Shown here in pieces: positions 23,001 through 33,298 of a DNA stretch of 64,000 nt (positions are counted from its first letter, which is position 1; each line of letters opens with the position of its first letter). The notes under the pieces were generated by a model. It was not told the DNA's origin, did no database searches, and was given only the letters and a program-made list of their open reading frames with translations. Location: contig LS997562.1 in NCBI GenBank assembly GCA_000469685.2, forward strand, positions 17,955,813 through 18,019,812. The letters are read 5' to 3'. The position numbers were made by a program, and so were the translations under genes. The stretch comes from Haemonchus contortus. Lineage: Eukaryota > Nematoda > Chromadorea > Rhabditida > Trichostrongylidae.

Positions 23001-25637
23001 CCAGCCTCTTGAATTGTGATGTGTAGACAGGCCAATGACAAACCCTCAAACTGTCGTTTGGTCTCACATACGACCCCTTTTCAGAATAGAATTTCTTGGG
23101 AAGAATTACGCTGCGGAACCTGCAGAAACACAGGAAAAACGGCTGCTGCTTTGTTTGTGTGTTCTTCTCCGATGAGAAGAGTCTACCTTGAGTTGATACA
23201 ATTGTGCCAAATAGGATTCGAAAGTCTTACAAGCTTCTTGACGAGAAGAAGTTGAAGAAAAAACGACTACCGTGCACTTTCTCTAACTGAAAGGTGTTAA
23301 GCATGGAAAAAAAGCTTTTATAGTGGCTTGGGCTCAAATATCTACCATCTCTGTCGCAAGTTTTGGTAGAGTAATGTACAAAATTCAACCAGAACTCCTC
23401 CGAGAGGGATTTTTCAGAATGTATTCAGCTGAGGGTCAAAAACTTTTCAAGGATACGACTCGGAAACGAGGCGCACTTGCTCACGAATGGACTAAGAATT
23501 TCCCGGACCACAATTTGATGCGTCACTGGATATAGTCTCAGGACATAGTCCCCTACTGAAGGGGAAAGCCTACGCTTCAAAATGCACCCAGAAAATTATT
23601 GAAAAAAGGCCGAGCTGGAGTTTCTCAAGAAACTCTGCGTGCCACCGTCGATGAGTAGCCGAAGCGTCCTCGAGCTATAGTTAGTACAGGAGACGGTTAT
23701 ATCAGGTTACCGTGTGTTCGTTTGTAGATGCGATTCATAGTAAATAATTCACATGAAATTATGTGTCAATATGAACTGGGGTTTCCGTAGCTGATTCTTT
23801 TGTTACCACATTTATGGCGCACCCTGTAGATTGGCCGGGAGACGGGCTTGGTACGGTTACCGCATTTCGAATTGAAAAAGATTGCCGCAAATCATCAGAC
23901 GAACATGGGAAATCGGGAGAAGCTCCGCCACTTGGCCTCCACGGATGGCACGTGGGACATAGGAGGGTCGATAAACGACATTGACCGGGCTTTCTAAGTC
24001 TGTTAAGCCGGCTTAGCCGACTTACACACACCCAAAGCGGTCTATTATGACGGCCTTGTTAAGGCTGCGTCAGACAGCATGGAGCCTTTAGTTCCGGCGA
24101 ATGCTACGCTTGCATGGAAGACAATCAGATGTTCACAGACACATTTTAGGGTGGAACACCCAGCCTTGCTACTTTTTTTATGAATTGTAACTCTCAGTAT
24201 CCATCGATTTGTGCGTTTCAGTCGCTATTGTTCTGCTATTCTGCATCAAATTTTCCATTATTTGACTCAAAGACGCAACTCACGATAATTGTGAAGTGTA
24301 TAGGTCTAGACGAGTATAGAAAGGTGATACGCGAGAACAATGTCAAAGTGGCGAAGAAATAGCGAGAACCGCCGTAGAGAAATATTAGGCTTCGAAGGAG
24401 CAATAAAATCAGGGCAAGGACGAGTGTGTGACGGCTGCATGGAAGAGGTATTTATATGACCTGTCCAAATGATTATATAGTAGATTGTGTACAGTTGAGT
24501 AGAGTAAGGTCTCTGTGTACAACGTGTGCGTCCTGGTATGAACGTCAATCTCTACAACTTCTACATCGCTATGAGAACTTGTGCGCCTCGGCCTTGTACG
24601 TCGGCTATGCTGGCTTTCGACCACTTATTACGCCCCATCTAGGCGATTCATAAGCTCATCCTGGAAAGGAATCTCAGGGCTTTTTTATCGTGAACTGTGT
24701 CTTCGAGTGTTTTCTGTCCCTTTACGAAACTACGAGTTAGACGAGGGAAGCCACTGAAATCGTTGCCTGTTTTCTGTCGAAGGTAGAGTATTGCACTAGG
24801 GAAATCAATTGCGGTATGAAATGCTCCACCGATAGTGTAGAATGAATAGAATCAAAAAGAGGGATGCTCAGTTTCCCAGTGAGTCACTCAAACAGATCAT
24901 AAAGATGCGTACGTTCTTATTACGACTTAGGTGACTGAATATCGTCACGGTCGCAGTTATGGCAAGGAACAGTCAATCAGTTGGCAACGTCTTGGCTCTT
25001 TCTTCGCGGGAGTAGTCCGACATGTTCGCCCTTTGCCGGCTTTGAATGCTCTTGGTAAGTGTCATTTGACTCATTTTTCAGTATTGTTGGAATTCGTGAA
25101 CTGGATCAACTCAAATTTGCTGTCTCTTAACTTTATAGGATAAGTGCAGCACTGCTGTATTCATATGTCCGTATTTAGGAAATAATTCAAACCGCAAAGC
25201 CCTCAAACGTGGGCATCTTGAGATCGCAATGGGCGATGCGCGACGTGTGCGGCGTGGCCTAGTTTCATCGACAGTAGTAACAATGCGCATGCTCAACCCT
25301 TTAAATAACTTCAGAATGCGCTGTTGCTTTACGAATAGTCGACGATGTTGAGGAAGAAGTGTCTCGAACTCTTACTGACGAAGACAAGGCAATCATACGT
25401 GGATGGTTAACGAACATTCAGATGCGCCATTTGAGCGATTTTCTTCCTGATACACCATATTCTGTTGATAATGCAGCCAAAGTATGTTATCGTGGAGATA
25501 TTATTCTATAAAAAGTGCTTAACATCGCTCCATTTCAGATATTATTGGATCCCCTTCGCACACGTCTTTGGAATATTCCTGAGCAAAGTAGTGATATAGA
25601 AATAGGCTCTCCGAGTGTTGAAATAGAGGTTGATTGA
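11034..25637 (+). CDS. 3' part of a multi-exon gene of unknown function
   Basis: Eight exons connect in phase: 11034-11104, 11187-11291, 12782-12861, 15672-15801, 19079-19165, 24931-25054, 25315-25481 and 25539-25637 (TGA). Acceptors are mostly TTGCAG, TTTTCAG or TTAG, and donors are GTGAGT, GTAAGT, GTATGT or close variants. The visible product is at least 286 residues. It runs from an acidic segment (GYEEEPAA) through a Pro-rich IEPPNVPGAPIANV and a helical region (REIFELSPLERRLREH) to SWQRLGSFFAGVVRHVRP and VEEEVSRTLTDEDKAIIRGW, and ends in an acidic tail. No signal peptide or membrane span is visible in this part. The first listed exon begins with two bases of a split codon, so the start lies upstream, possibly including 8233-8327. 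I do not recognise the family. The introns reach 5.8 kb and hold many transposons. Correct phasing across seven junctions is the main evidence. Further exons inside the large introns cannot be excluded. Confidence 0.75.
11548..11725 (-). repeat. Copy B of the GC-rich MITE-like repeat
   Basis: It matches the reverse complement of 43940-44165 over the blocks TAGGTCAC, CGCCCACTTCGCGCGC, a CAGTGGAG-like block and CGTATGCC...CTGCGACATCTGTC. The copy lies in an intron of the gene at 11034-25637. No coding potential. Confidence 0.6.
12971..15478. mobile_element. Large fold-back element with ~610 bp inverted arms
   Basis: The left arm 12971-13582 and the right arm 14172-15478 are inverted copies. 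The right arm is interrupted by the insertion 14455-15153, which brings it back to about 610 bp. Matching blocks include the CTTTCAGGGCGTG end, AGTCGACTGCGCATTGAAAA, the GAGGTGGCAACATAAAATG region and the AACAAATTCTAACGG region. The spacer (13583-14171) is unique and non-coding. TTA occurs immediately outside both ends, compatible with a 3 bp target duplication but too short to prove it. Open frames inside mirror each other between arms and look like chance. It lies in the intron 12862-15671 of the host gene. Confidence 0.8.
14455..15153 (-). mobile_element. TTAA-flanked non-autonomous element, 699 bp (copy 1)
   Basis: Terminal inverted repeats start AGGCAGTGTTTA at the left and, inverted, AGGCAGTGTTCAC at the right. 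TTAA flanks both sides (14451-14454 and 15154-15157). The uninterrupted left arm of the surrounding fold-back element has a single TTAA at 13289-13292 at the same place, which is a direct empty-site comparison. TTAA duplication is the hallmark of the piggyBac superfamily. The element has no transposase frame. Its right-end 150 bp, inverted, match the left end of the copy at 58578 (TTTCGGAGATTTG, GAATTCGAAGCCCCCTCT). Confidence 0.9.
16440..17300 (+). pseudogene. Degenerate mariner transposase
   Basis: Pieces in shifting frames match the transposase order. SGRPVELNNEHLLK appears near 16530, HLYRLGNMEIRRNGY near 16650, and a segment corresponding to the first catalytic region near 16800. FHHDSTHPHFAKESQKKL appears near 17035 (catalytic Asp region), followed by a stop and PPYSPD near 17120. 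Numerous stops and frame changes show long decay. A related fragment lies at 33770-34030. Terminal repeats were not identified. It occupies an intron of the 11034-25637 gene. Confidence 0.7.
17385..17539. repeat. Three-unit minisatellite, 51-53 bp period
   Basis: Units begin at 17385, 17438 and 17489 with TTCAAAGA, followed by GGCAA(C/T)GTAATAGA and an ACTGAATTTACAAAGAA block. They differ by a few substitutions. The array sits between the mariner relic ending near 17300 and the transposon end at 17571. Confidence 0.85.
17571..18600 (+). mobile_element. 3'-deleted mariner of the Hsmar1/bandit-like group
   Basis: The left end resembles a mariner terminal repeat (TTAGGTTATAAGGAAAG at 17571). 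A leader of about 180 bp leads to the transposase start at 17755. No matching right repeat was found, and the coding region stops short of the last catalytic motif, so the 3' portion is missing. Similarity to the hookworm element bandit and to Hsmar1 is from memory of the family motifs and should be tested by alignment. Confidence 0.65.
17755..18547 (+). pseudogene. Broken mariner transposase (N-terminal two thirds)
   Basis: The frame starts MDKTAFRTVLLREFKLGR and includes DEERVGRPSLVDHD, then shifts frame. It continues as MGVSHTVVAVLIKQLG with VKKLDSWVTHELTGQ (the linker motif, with Thr in place of the usual Pro). A 26-30 bp tandem duplication near 18150-18205 (GGGAAGAAATGATGTCGAGC twice) breaks the frame again. 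VTCDVKWVLYDSRRRSAQW follows, in which the Glu normally after the first catalytic Asp is Val. The second and third catalytic Asp regions are not recognisable. Non-functional. Confidence 0.8.
18601..19078. other. Intron sequence with a C-rich tract
   Basis: A pyrimidine-rich tract at 18650-18695 contains runs of CCCCTCC-type sequence. No feature is recognised otherwise. Confidence 0.4.
20400..21432 (-). repeat. Composite repeat R2, copy 1 (Helitron-like end)
   Basis: The inner part (20520-20760) matches 31550-31700 and, inverted, 45790-45960. Diverged ~150 bp units rich in TATCAGTT/CTATCA-type words then run from 20780 to 21300. A block TCCAAATTTGAATG...GGGACAGGAATTATGAG and an ACAC microsatellite (21362-21400) follow. 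The outer edge, read on the minus strand, is A|TCCTACTTATATAATCGG followed by CTAAGTGTGTCTG. The same order of blocks is found at 31334-33298. Non-coding, inside an intron. The class is inferred. Confidence 0.6.
22741..23828 (+). mobile_element. Decayed mariner/Tc1-type (maT-like) transposon, 1088 bp
   Basis: The ends are inverted: TACAGGGTGCGCCAT at 22741 and its complement ending at 23828. The outermost TA may be the target duplication. The size fits a single-gene transposon. The interior holds transposase remnants only: FFSDEK near 23165, MVWAGI-like residues (VAWAQIS) near 23325, WTKNFPDHN near 23490 and an ATVDE..KRPRAIV C-terminal block near 23650. The family is also represented by the lone left end at 2804. 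Confidence 0.8.
24530..24710 (+). repeat. Short repeat shared with 10440-10650
   Basis: It shares the TCGGCTATG, TTACGCCCCATCTAGGCG and TTTTTATCGTGAAC blocks with 10440-10650. It is intronic and non-coding. Confidence 0.45.
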
Positions 25638-25794
25638 GTGGTAATGTATTGGTATCATCTAATATTCTCGATGATCTCGTTGTTTTGCAAAATCGAATGA
25701 AGCTCCTTCTTCTTTTTGATATTTGTCGAGAAATTCAGGTATTATATTATATGTAACGCGCTTGCGTCTCTTATCTGATGTTTGTACAGAAATT

Positions 25795-26520
25795 CGATAT
25801 TACCTGCAGAAGCACCTGCCGAACTCAAGTTTGGGATGGGGTGGGCATAGGGCAAGACTAAAAGAGTACATGTGAGCTGAGCAAAACTCCACTTACAGAG
25901 ACGGATAATGCGCAGGAGTGGGTGGTGGCAAAACTTCTCAATTAGGTTTCATGATAGCTCAGACCCCGGAAAGAAATGAGCAAAGATGAGGGGTGCGCCA
26001 ACAAACAAAGTGGAAACGACTCACCGGCGGTGGGCGGAGTGTAGCGCAACGAGCTCGTAGAGGCTAGAATAATATGAAAGATGTGGGCAAGGAATTATGC
26101 GTGCTGGGCGTTCTTCAAATAAGCGAAGCTCTTTTGCCCACAAATCGTCAACCTTGTGGGACTCTCGCTTCGTGCACTGCGGCGTTAAAACAGCAGTTAA
26201 CAAAACCTCAAGTCAAAATAAACGAAGCTCTACCCAACTTTCCGCCCGATGGGCTTGAGGTGGAAGCCACCTTTAAACAAAAAGATGATACTGTTCAAAA
26301 ACGTTCCAGATAGCGGAAAAAAGGTGGCTAGAGGTGACAGAAGAAATGTGGCTGAGTTTCTAAAGCGTGTGGGGTTCATCGTAAGGTGGGAGAGGCTTAG
26401 ATTAGAAATTCATAACAGTATTCAAAGCGTTCTAGAATGCGGCAAAAATATGTCTTGAGGTAATGAAAAAAATGTGACCAAATCTCTTAACTGACAATGA
26501 GTTATAATTCTGCACACTGG
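25795..26520 (+). repeat. Composite repeat R1, copy 3 (inverted and diverged)
   Basis: Read on the opposite strand from copies 1 and 2, it carries the same tail and unit blocks: the inverted GGGTGGGCATAGGGCAAGACTA block, TGAGCAAAG, GTGGGCGGAG, CATTCATAACTC-type and TTCTAGAACG-type words. It starts about 160 bp after the stop of the gene at 11034-25637. Limits are approximate. Confidence 0.5.
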
Positions 26521-26866
26521 GATAATGAGCAAAAGTTAGATACAGGTCAACAAATCAGACGAAGGACACTCATTCGCGGTGAGCCAAGCGCTCCTGAACT
26601 TTTTGCATGAACTAATAATTCACTAAGGCCTCTACAGATCAAAAAACTAATCTGTGGTTGATGCGTTGTTTGTGCGACGCGTAGCCCAACTGGTATTCGG
26701 ACGGGTAGGCACCTGGATCTCAGATGTACTAATGTGAGTGAGAAAACCGGGACTGCATGAGCTGACCTCCTTTCCTTGTTGCAGTAGGGAAATAACCATT
26801 AACTGTTACCTTTTTTCCGAATTCTTTACATTAAAGTCTGCGAAGCTCTTTCTTACGTATACTCAT

Positions 26867-27483
26867 TGGCTGCTTTCATAGTCCGCAGGCAGGCGCGCAG
26901 GCAGTGCTAGGGGGGAGGAGGGAGGCAGACAGCGTAAGGCAAACAGGGGTAACGGAACTTCTCCCCTATCGCGGCATTCTCCCTTGCGGCATGCGGCAAA
27001 TTTCACTGCAATTACCGTACCCCGCCAATCGATAGGACGCGAAATTTTTCCTTGACTGGCTTGCTTTTTCATTGGATTTTATCGTTTTTTCTTCTGTTTC
27101 TTTTTAGTTTTCATGTTTATTAGACTTGATTAATTAAAATAACTCCTCCTATATAAACGACGATCAGAATCGCATTGGAACTGAAGAGAGCGGCCGGCCA
27201 ATTCAAAAGTTTAAAGGACTCTCCACCTCACAAATTGCGCGCTCCAATCTTCCATCGCAATCCTGCGATAGGCGGCGGGTGCGGTATGTGCGACGCCGTG
27301 TTAGGGGAGAAGTTCCCGGACCCGGCAAACAGTCCACGCCCCTTCGAAGGTTGTTTGTTTTCAACCCCTCGAAGGGGCGTGGACTGTTTGCCTTACACTG
27401 TCTGCCTCCCTCCTCCCCCCTAGCACTGCCTGCGCGCCTGCCTGCGCGCCAGCGCGCCTGCCTGCGGACTATGAAAGCAGCCA
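26867..27483. mobile_element. 617 bp TIR element with GC-rich ends
   Basis: Inverted ends start TGGCTGCTTTCATAGTCCGC on both sides and continue about 80 bp through GCAGGCAGGCGCGC, GGGGGGAGGAGGGAGGCAGAC and a GGCAAACA block. The right end has an extra GCGCGCC duplication. An internal hairpin (27324-27392) pairs a GGCAAACAGTCCACGCC arm with its complement around a TTGTTTGTTT loop. No target duplication could be recognised. Non-coding apart from chance frames. Confidence 0.75.
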
Positions 27484-27970
27484 CTTGTCCAGTTCATTTA
27501 TTATGAGGGACATTGCGAATTTGTTTTGTCAATCGTGTAAGCTTCCTGATAGATGAGCCCAAGAATGGATATCCTCTAGTAACTGGCGCTTATTGTAACA
27601 CATCCGTTATGAGTATTTGTGGCTTTCACATATCAGCGCCTATTTAAGTCGCTGTCGGATGTTACAGATTTCTTCACTATCCACTGTACTGAATAATCGC
27701 CTATTCGCAAAGAAAGCATCAATGTTCCGCTTGGAGAGACATACATATGCACATAGGTACATATGCATACACAGATGCACGCATCACCTACCCACCCACC
27801 CAAGCAACCACCCCCTTAACCCACCATCAACCAAACGACGAAATGAAAACACCAACCCACCGATAAACGTAACTAACGGACTGTATGTAGCAGGAAGGCG
27901 ACTGATTGCTCATGTTATCGCGGAGAAATCATTCAAGAACTGGGAAGAGAAATGTTTCTAATTATCAAAC

Positions 27971-28129
27971 ATGATCTTGCTCTTGTGCGCGGTCGTATGC
28001 TTTACGAATGCTGTGCGTTATACAGAACCGGACTGGTTTGAGTTCTCAGTGAGCTGCTTTATGATTTGCTTTCCTCTCATTCATTACTGTTCATACATGT
28101 CAATATCAATAGTGGAGATTGCAGTATAT
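27971..28129 (+). CDS. Candidate small secreted peptide
   Basis: ATG 27971 begins MILLLCAVVCFTNAV, which has the length and hydrophobicity of a signal peptide, followed by RYTEPDWFEFS. Read without splicing the frame ends at 28129 (52 codons plus stop) with several Cys. If spliced at 28049 (GTGAGC) to an acceptor near 28123 (GATTGCAG), a different short tail results, ending near 28177. An AATAAA motif occurs at 28176-28181. No homology is recognised and there is no second line of evidence, so this could be chance. Confidence 0.25.
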
Positions 28130-28969
28130 TTATAAGTCATCCTGCTTGCTTGTAGTCATCACCTCACAGAAGCTAAAATAAAGTTCGAACAGCATATACT
28201 TTGTGATTCCCCCAATAAACCACTTTAAGTGGCAGCATGCTGTACGCCGCGAGTCACGTCGGTGCGTTGCTTCTGGCGAAAACGCCGGGCACAGGAGCCA
28301 GCCATCGCGAAGACACTGCGGTACGCAATGTCTTAAATGAGGGTGGTGAAAGCTGACCCTTCAACCCTGTCTATTCAAAACCGAACTCGTAATGGTATTG
28401 TTTCCTTTGTCGCTCTCGTGTCGAAAAGGAGTAGTAGAGCGAAATAAATGCTTAAAGTTAGGTAATGCTAACGGTGACTATAACCAGGAACAAGCTGCAC
28501 TTGTTTTGTTTTTCTCCAAGCTGCGCCACCCTTGTCACGTACAGAGCGCGATGGAGCTCATTTGTCGAGAATGGAATCTGTGGAGGTTTGAGAAGCTGTT
28601 GTTCTTGATTGCGTGCTAAATGAGTTCTGGAAGGCGCTAGAGTAGCACGCGATTGGGCGACCCATCCTGTTCTGAACATCGCGTCTGCTGAAAAGAGATT
28701 CGCGATGTTTTGAAAAGCAGCACTTCCCACGTTCAAGCAGAAATAGGTTGCGACGGATTGTTCTGACAAAGATGGGATCAGTTTGGCTGTGCACACCGTT
28801 GAGTCAAGCCAGGAGTTTATTAATCTACGAGAGTCTGTGCGTATCTTTCAAAAAAAGATTTCAATTCGTGCGTAAAAGGTTTAGAAAGATGCCATCGTTG
28901 AAGATAGACAGGCAATGGAGAAGTATTAAGAAAATGCTATATATCCTTTCACCTGGATAGGGTGGTTCA

Positions 28970-29695
28970 CCACCTACCGTGGCCAGTTCTCCAAAGAGCG
29001 TTCTGAGGACGAAACGTTCCAGAACACCTAATGTTCCTGACCATGAAGATAAACGATGGGTGTGCGAAAGCTAAGCGCATACCTCAATGCTTGACAAGAG
29101 CAATAGACATCTCAGTTGGGATTCAGCTCTGGGCTCGCTCCTCTTCCTACCTACATTGAATGCATCACAAAACGACTCGTGGTTTGACTACTGCATGACG
29201 ACCTCTACGCTGGCGTCGCTTCAATAGCAGAGTGTAGAGAAGAAGTCGAAGACACGTTGCAAAAGTGACAGAGCACGCTGGCAGAGAATGGACTTTGGTA
29301 GCGTGGAGAGAACAAGCCTCCTCATCCTAAAGAAGTGCCTACAGCCGAAGAAGTTAACGGGGGATACGTTTGAAGAAAACAGCACTCTCAAACTTTGGAT
29401 TCAGCTCCCGAGAGTAGCGTGGAGAAACTTGTAAAGGATGGAAATAAGAGGGCATAATAGATGAACTGGTGGGAGTTCATTGGCACTATGTACACTCAAC
29501 AGCTCTTCAAAAATTTTGAAGGAAAGATATGGCGAGCATTACTGAGGCTCGAGATAGTCCAAGATAGCGAATGATGGGCAGCATATAGAGACCCTGTGAA
29601 TTCACTCAGCAGAAATGGGGATGTTGTGATTGGTTCGCGGTTGGATGCGATCGAACCGGATAAAAATCAGAGTGAATGGTTATGATGATTATTAT
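28970..29695 (+). pseudogene. RTE-like LINE relic (second RTE type)
   Basis: Near 29195-29290 a frame reads DLYAGVASIAE, then REEVEDTLQK, then LAENGLW. This aligns with the reverse transcriptase YADD region and the following helix of nematode RTE-type elements. The catalytic Asp pair is lost. The segment ends at 29670-29690 with a TGATGATTATTATG-type tail, typical of RTE 3' ends. Many stops. It runs toward the oppositely oriented relic at 29834. Confidence 0.55.
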
Positions 29696-29833
29696 GATTT
29701 TGCCCAACACACTTGACTATTATGTATCTAACTCGATCCCGCAAGAGGAGTTCGCTGAGACGAGGCACAGCTTATGATACTTTCATTTGGAGCTTTTGTC
29801 ACAAGAAGTCTCACAATCATGCTGACGGCCGTC

Positions 29834-31318
29834 TTGGTATTCGTTTGGCGTCCCGGAGGACGCATGAATTTCAAATTCCTTTCTGCACTTGCGTGTATAG
29901 GAGAATTTTTAGCGCAGTCCAAGTCTTCTGGGCTACGTCAAAGCAGGAAGGATCGCAGTGTCGAGAAGGTGAACGCGGAACCGCATGCTTTCTTTCTTCT
30001 TCACTGCTTCCTCGATATTCTTGAATGCTCCCAGTGCCCCGCGTTTCCTTCTGCTCAGCCGCGAAGCTAGATCGCTCATCATATTGGCTTCTCGACTTAG
30101 GTGCAAGTAGCAAGAGCATTCAGAGATAATTCAGAGATTGTACCAATGAGCGTGAGAGGAGCATAAGAAACCAATCCGTTTCTCGCCTCTGCATACGCTG
30201 TGGAAATCAAATAGTATCCGTTCCGCTTACAAGCACGGTGTTGTCTGTAAAACGGAGATGATGGGACCAGCAGCCCTTGACTTCCCTCCCGATTCTGGCC
30301 ATCCCAAATGACGTACGATTTCTCGAGTGAGGCACTGACAAGTTTGGACGATATAGTATAAGATGCTCTGCCATACCCCTCTCTTCAAATTGCCGACGAC
30401 TTCCTTATGAAGTGGCGAAAATCTGATAGTAAAGTTGTTGAGCTCATGAGCTTCAGTGTGTATAGTGAGTAGGATGACCCTGGTTGCTCAGGGCTTCCAC
30501 TAGTCTTTTTGTCTCGACAATAACAAAGGCCGTCTTCGAGGCGGTGATCTAAGACATAATCGCCTTCACCCTATACTCTGGCTACACTTCGAAGAGTCTT
30601 TTGCCAGTCGAATGTGATCAATTGTGCTGAGCACTTCTCGGGACTTTGCTTGCTGGAGTGGCAGTGCTTTGGCCGCTATTCTGCCAAACCTGTTGAAGAT
30701 AACTTGTGTGGAAAGTTTGCAAATTACGGACAGCAGACAAATTTGGCGATAGCTGCCCCTTTGTCGAAAAATCCCTCCCTATACAGCAGCAAGGGCGGAG
30801 GTGGAGTGGCGGTAAGTGGCGCCAACCAAGCCTTCCATCCCTCCGGGGTTGCTTAATTGATGCCAGACTTCTGTGGGAGGACAAAAGCACTGACATGTTT
30901 ATAGGTTGTCCACCGCAAGTCATTCTATAGGCCACATTCGCATTCACTACGCCACTGCCATTTTGAATGGAAGGCGAATGCGTCCTTCAGACTGAATTGA
31001 TTAACGCCCCAAGACAAGAAGACAAGACGGTGACAGAATTTGAGTGTATTCTACGGGCATTTTGCATTCCGTTAGGTGCCGCGTGAAGATCCTAGCCGGA
31101 GTTCGAAGGACGACTAGTGCGAGGCTTTTTGCTCTCTGGTATGCAATTACTTTTCTCAAGCTTTGCAGCTGCGAGCAGATCTGCTGCTTTTTCCCTTTTA
31201 AAATGTTCCCTTGTTGCGTCTGTGCATAGCTCGCAATTCAGACGTTTGGTTATTTAGTGTAGCTCATGATTCCACGCGTATTAGGACGGTATTATTAAGA
31301 TGTTGGACGAGCCGGTTA
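29834..31318 (-). pseudogene. Degenerate, internally deleted RTE copy
   Basis: Nucleotide similarity to the better-preserved RTE at 36168-39820 is clear in blocks: 29880-30170 with 36515-36860, 30230-30480 with 36960-37220, 30570-30770 with 37330-37500, 31040-31110 with 37555-37610, and 31120-31318 with 37880-38155. Sequence between the blocks is missing or replaced (30780-31020 does not match). No frame survives. The right end abuts a GC hairpin at 31334. Confidence 0.8.
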
Positions 31319-31333
31319 TATTCTTAACCAGTC

Positions 31334-33298
31334 GGGCCGCCCGGCTAACGCCGGGCTTCCCTCCTTCTTAAGGTACCGGATTCTCATTTTCCTTGAAAGC
31401 TCTACACCCTCAATATCAGCTTCCAATTTGGAGCAATTTCTCTCTGTATTATAATTGATTATATACTGATTAGAAGTCTCGAATCATTGCTCTTTATCTC
31501 GAAATTGTGTCACATTGATGGCTCAACTGATTGACAACCAATGTCTTAAATGGTGCCTTGAAATGGATAATAACGCCTCTCACAGATGTCGTTATCAATG
31601 GAATATTTTCCCCATGGATTTTCCATTAACTGTGAATCCCAAACCATTAGCGGTCAGACGACTTTAGTCACAAATGATATGTCACAAAACAAAAAGGAAT
31701 AGTGGTACTTCATTGTGTCACAAACCTTAATGCGTAACGGTCGTAGTTTAGTAGCAAGAAATGAACATATTCTCATTTCGTTATGGAAAAATGTCTTTGA
31801 TGGTATGTGTACGAACGTGCGTCCGAGGATGCGCGCGGCAAATTGCGCGGCGAAGTTCGTAACTATTTGAACGACTTTAGCGCCTATCAATAGGCCCAAA
31901 TTCGGAGTAGAATAGATCAGAAGGAACATCAGACCCTAATAAACTACTCTACTTCGAGTTTGTGCCTCGAAAATTGGCGTCAGAGTCATACAAACAGTCA
32001 CGACCTTCGCCGCGCCAGTCGCCGCGTGCGTCCTCGGACGCACGTTCGTACCGTCCCCCGTCTTTGATCGGTCGCTATTACTGCCTTTACCCGTCCTATT
32101 GAATGAAACATTTTGAAGGGTCAGTGTTTGATCATGAATACCCTTTTGAAGCCCCTTATCAGTTCTTACCAGTTGTCATCAGTTCCTGTCACAGAGTACC
32201 ACTACGACCACGTCACATCCTAGATTGCCGTCTTTGGAAAGGTTCCCCTGTTGACACTAAGAGGATTGCAACGCTTGCTTGCTTGTTATTATCTGTCCTT
32301 ATCACTAATGAACTTTGGACCCTTCAGATCTGCACTATCTACTGGAATGCTCAGTTGTTAGTATGAAAGACGTTGTAGACATATTATTGGCTCTCGCCTC
32401 CTATCACTTTCTATCAGTCTCTAACAGCCTTCCAAAGTGCCAAAACTCTGCCGTTAACAGGAAGCAAGTAACGGTTCCTGTGGCTCTAGCCTTTCAAGGC
32501 TCTTTATCCATTCCTTTTTATTAGTATCACCGCTTATCACCTGCCATCAGTGTTCCTATCCTGCTTCATGCACTCCTACCAAATTTCAATGCAATAGTAC
32601 CACGTAAACAGGAGCTATGAATTTGCGGCCCAAATTTTTATTGCGCGCGCATCGCCCCTTGTGGGCGGAGTTCGATCTTGCTGCCTGCCATAAATGTTTC
32701 CATGCCGCCCCTGTACTATTACCAATTTGAAACGCTTTGGGTCCACTGGAACAGGAGTTACGAATTTGCGACGTGGAATTTCTACCGCGCATGCCCCGCC
32801 CCCTGTGAGCAGTGTCTAGTCCTACCACCTGCCATAAGTGTTCCCATGCTGCCCCTGTCCTATTACCACTTTTGAACGCTTTGGGTCCACTGGAACAGGA
32901 GTTATGATCTTACGACCTAAAATCCCTATCGCGCACGCCGCGCCCCCTGTAGGCGGAGTCCGGTCCCGCCGCCTGCCATAAGTGTTCCCATGCTGCCCCT
33001 GTCCTATTACCAATTTTGAACGCTTTGGGTCCACTGGAACAGGAGTTATGAATTAACGGTCCAGCACTTCAATCGTGCACGCCCCGCCCCCTGTAGGCGG
33101 AGTCCCGTCTTGCCACCTGCCATAAGTGTTTCCATGCTGTCCCCTGTACTCCTACCAAATTTGAGCTTTCCAGGTCCACGGGAACAGAAGATATGAGTTT
33201 CGTCAAACACACACACCGACTCACACTCACACACACACAAACACACATACAAACACACCTACACACCAACAGACACACTTAGCGAATTCCATAAAGTA
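31334..33298 (-). mobile_element. Composite repeat R2, copy 2 (candidate non-autonomous Helitron)
   Basis: Read on the minus strand the edge is A|TCCTACTTTATGGAATTCG then CTAAGTGTGTCTG at 33298. An AC microsatellite and four tandem ~145 bp units follow (32600-33195; repeated phrase CTTTGGGTCCACTGGAACAGG), then TATCA-rich units (32150-32560) and the inner block shared with 20520-20760. At the other edge is a hairpin GCCCGGCGTTAGCCGGGC (minus strand, 31337-31354), followed after 7 nt by CTGG|T. A 5' TC preceded by A, with a 3' hairpin plus CTRR followed by T, is the Helitron pattern. No Rep/helicase gene is present. The classification is inference. Confidence 0.5.

Noticed and set aside
26867..27483. 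Target-site duplication around the GC-rich TIR element
   Set aside because: The flanks ACTCAT and CTTGTCC do not match at any sensible length.
28458..28796. 112-codon minus-strand frame
   Set aside because: I tried to fit it to mariner and LINE motifs without success. There is no codon or splice support.
28970..31318. One continuous LINE across the whole stretch
   Set aside because: The left part reads on the plus strand and the right part matches a different RTE on the minus strand, so they are two elements.
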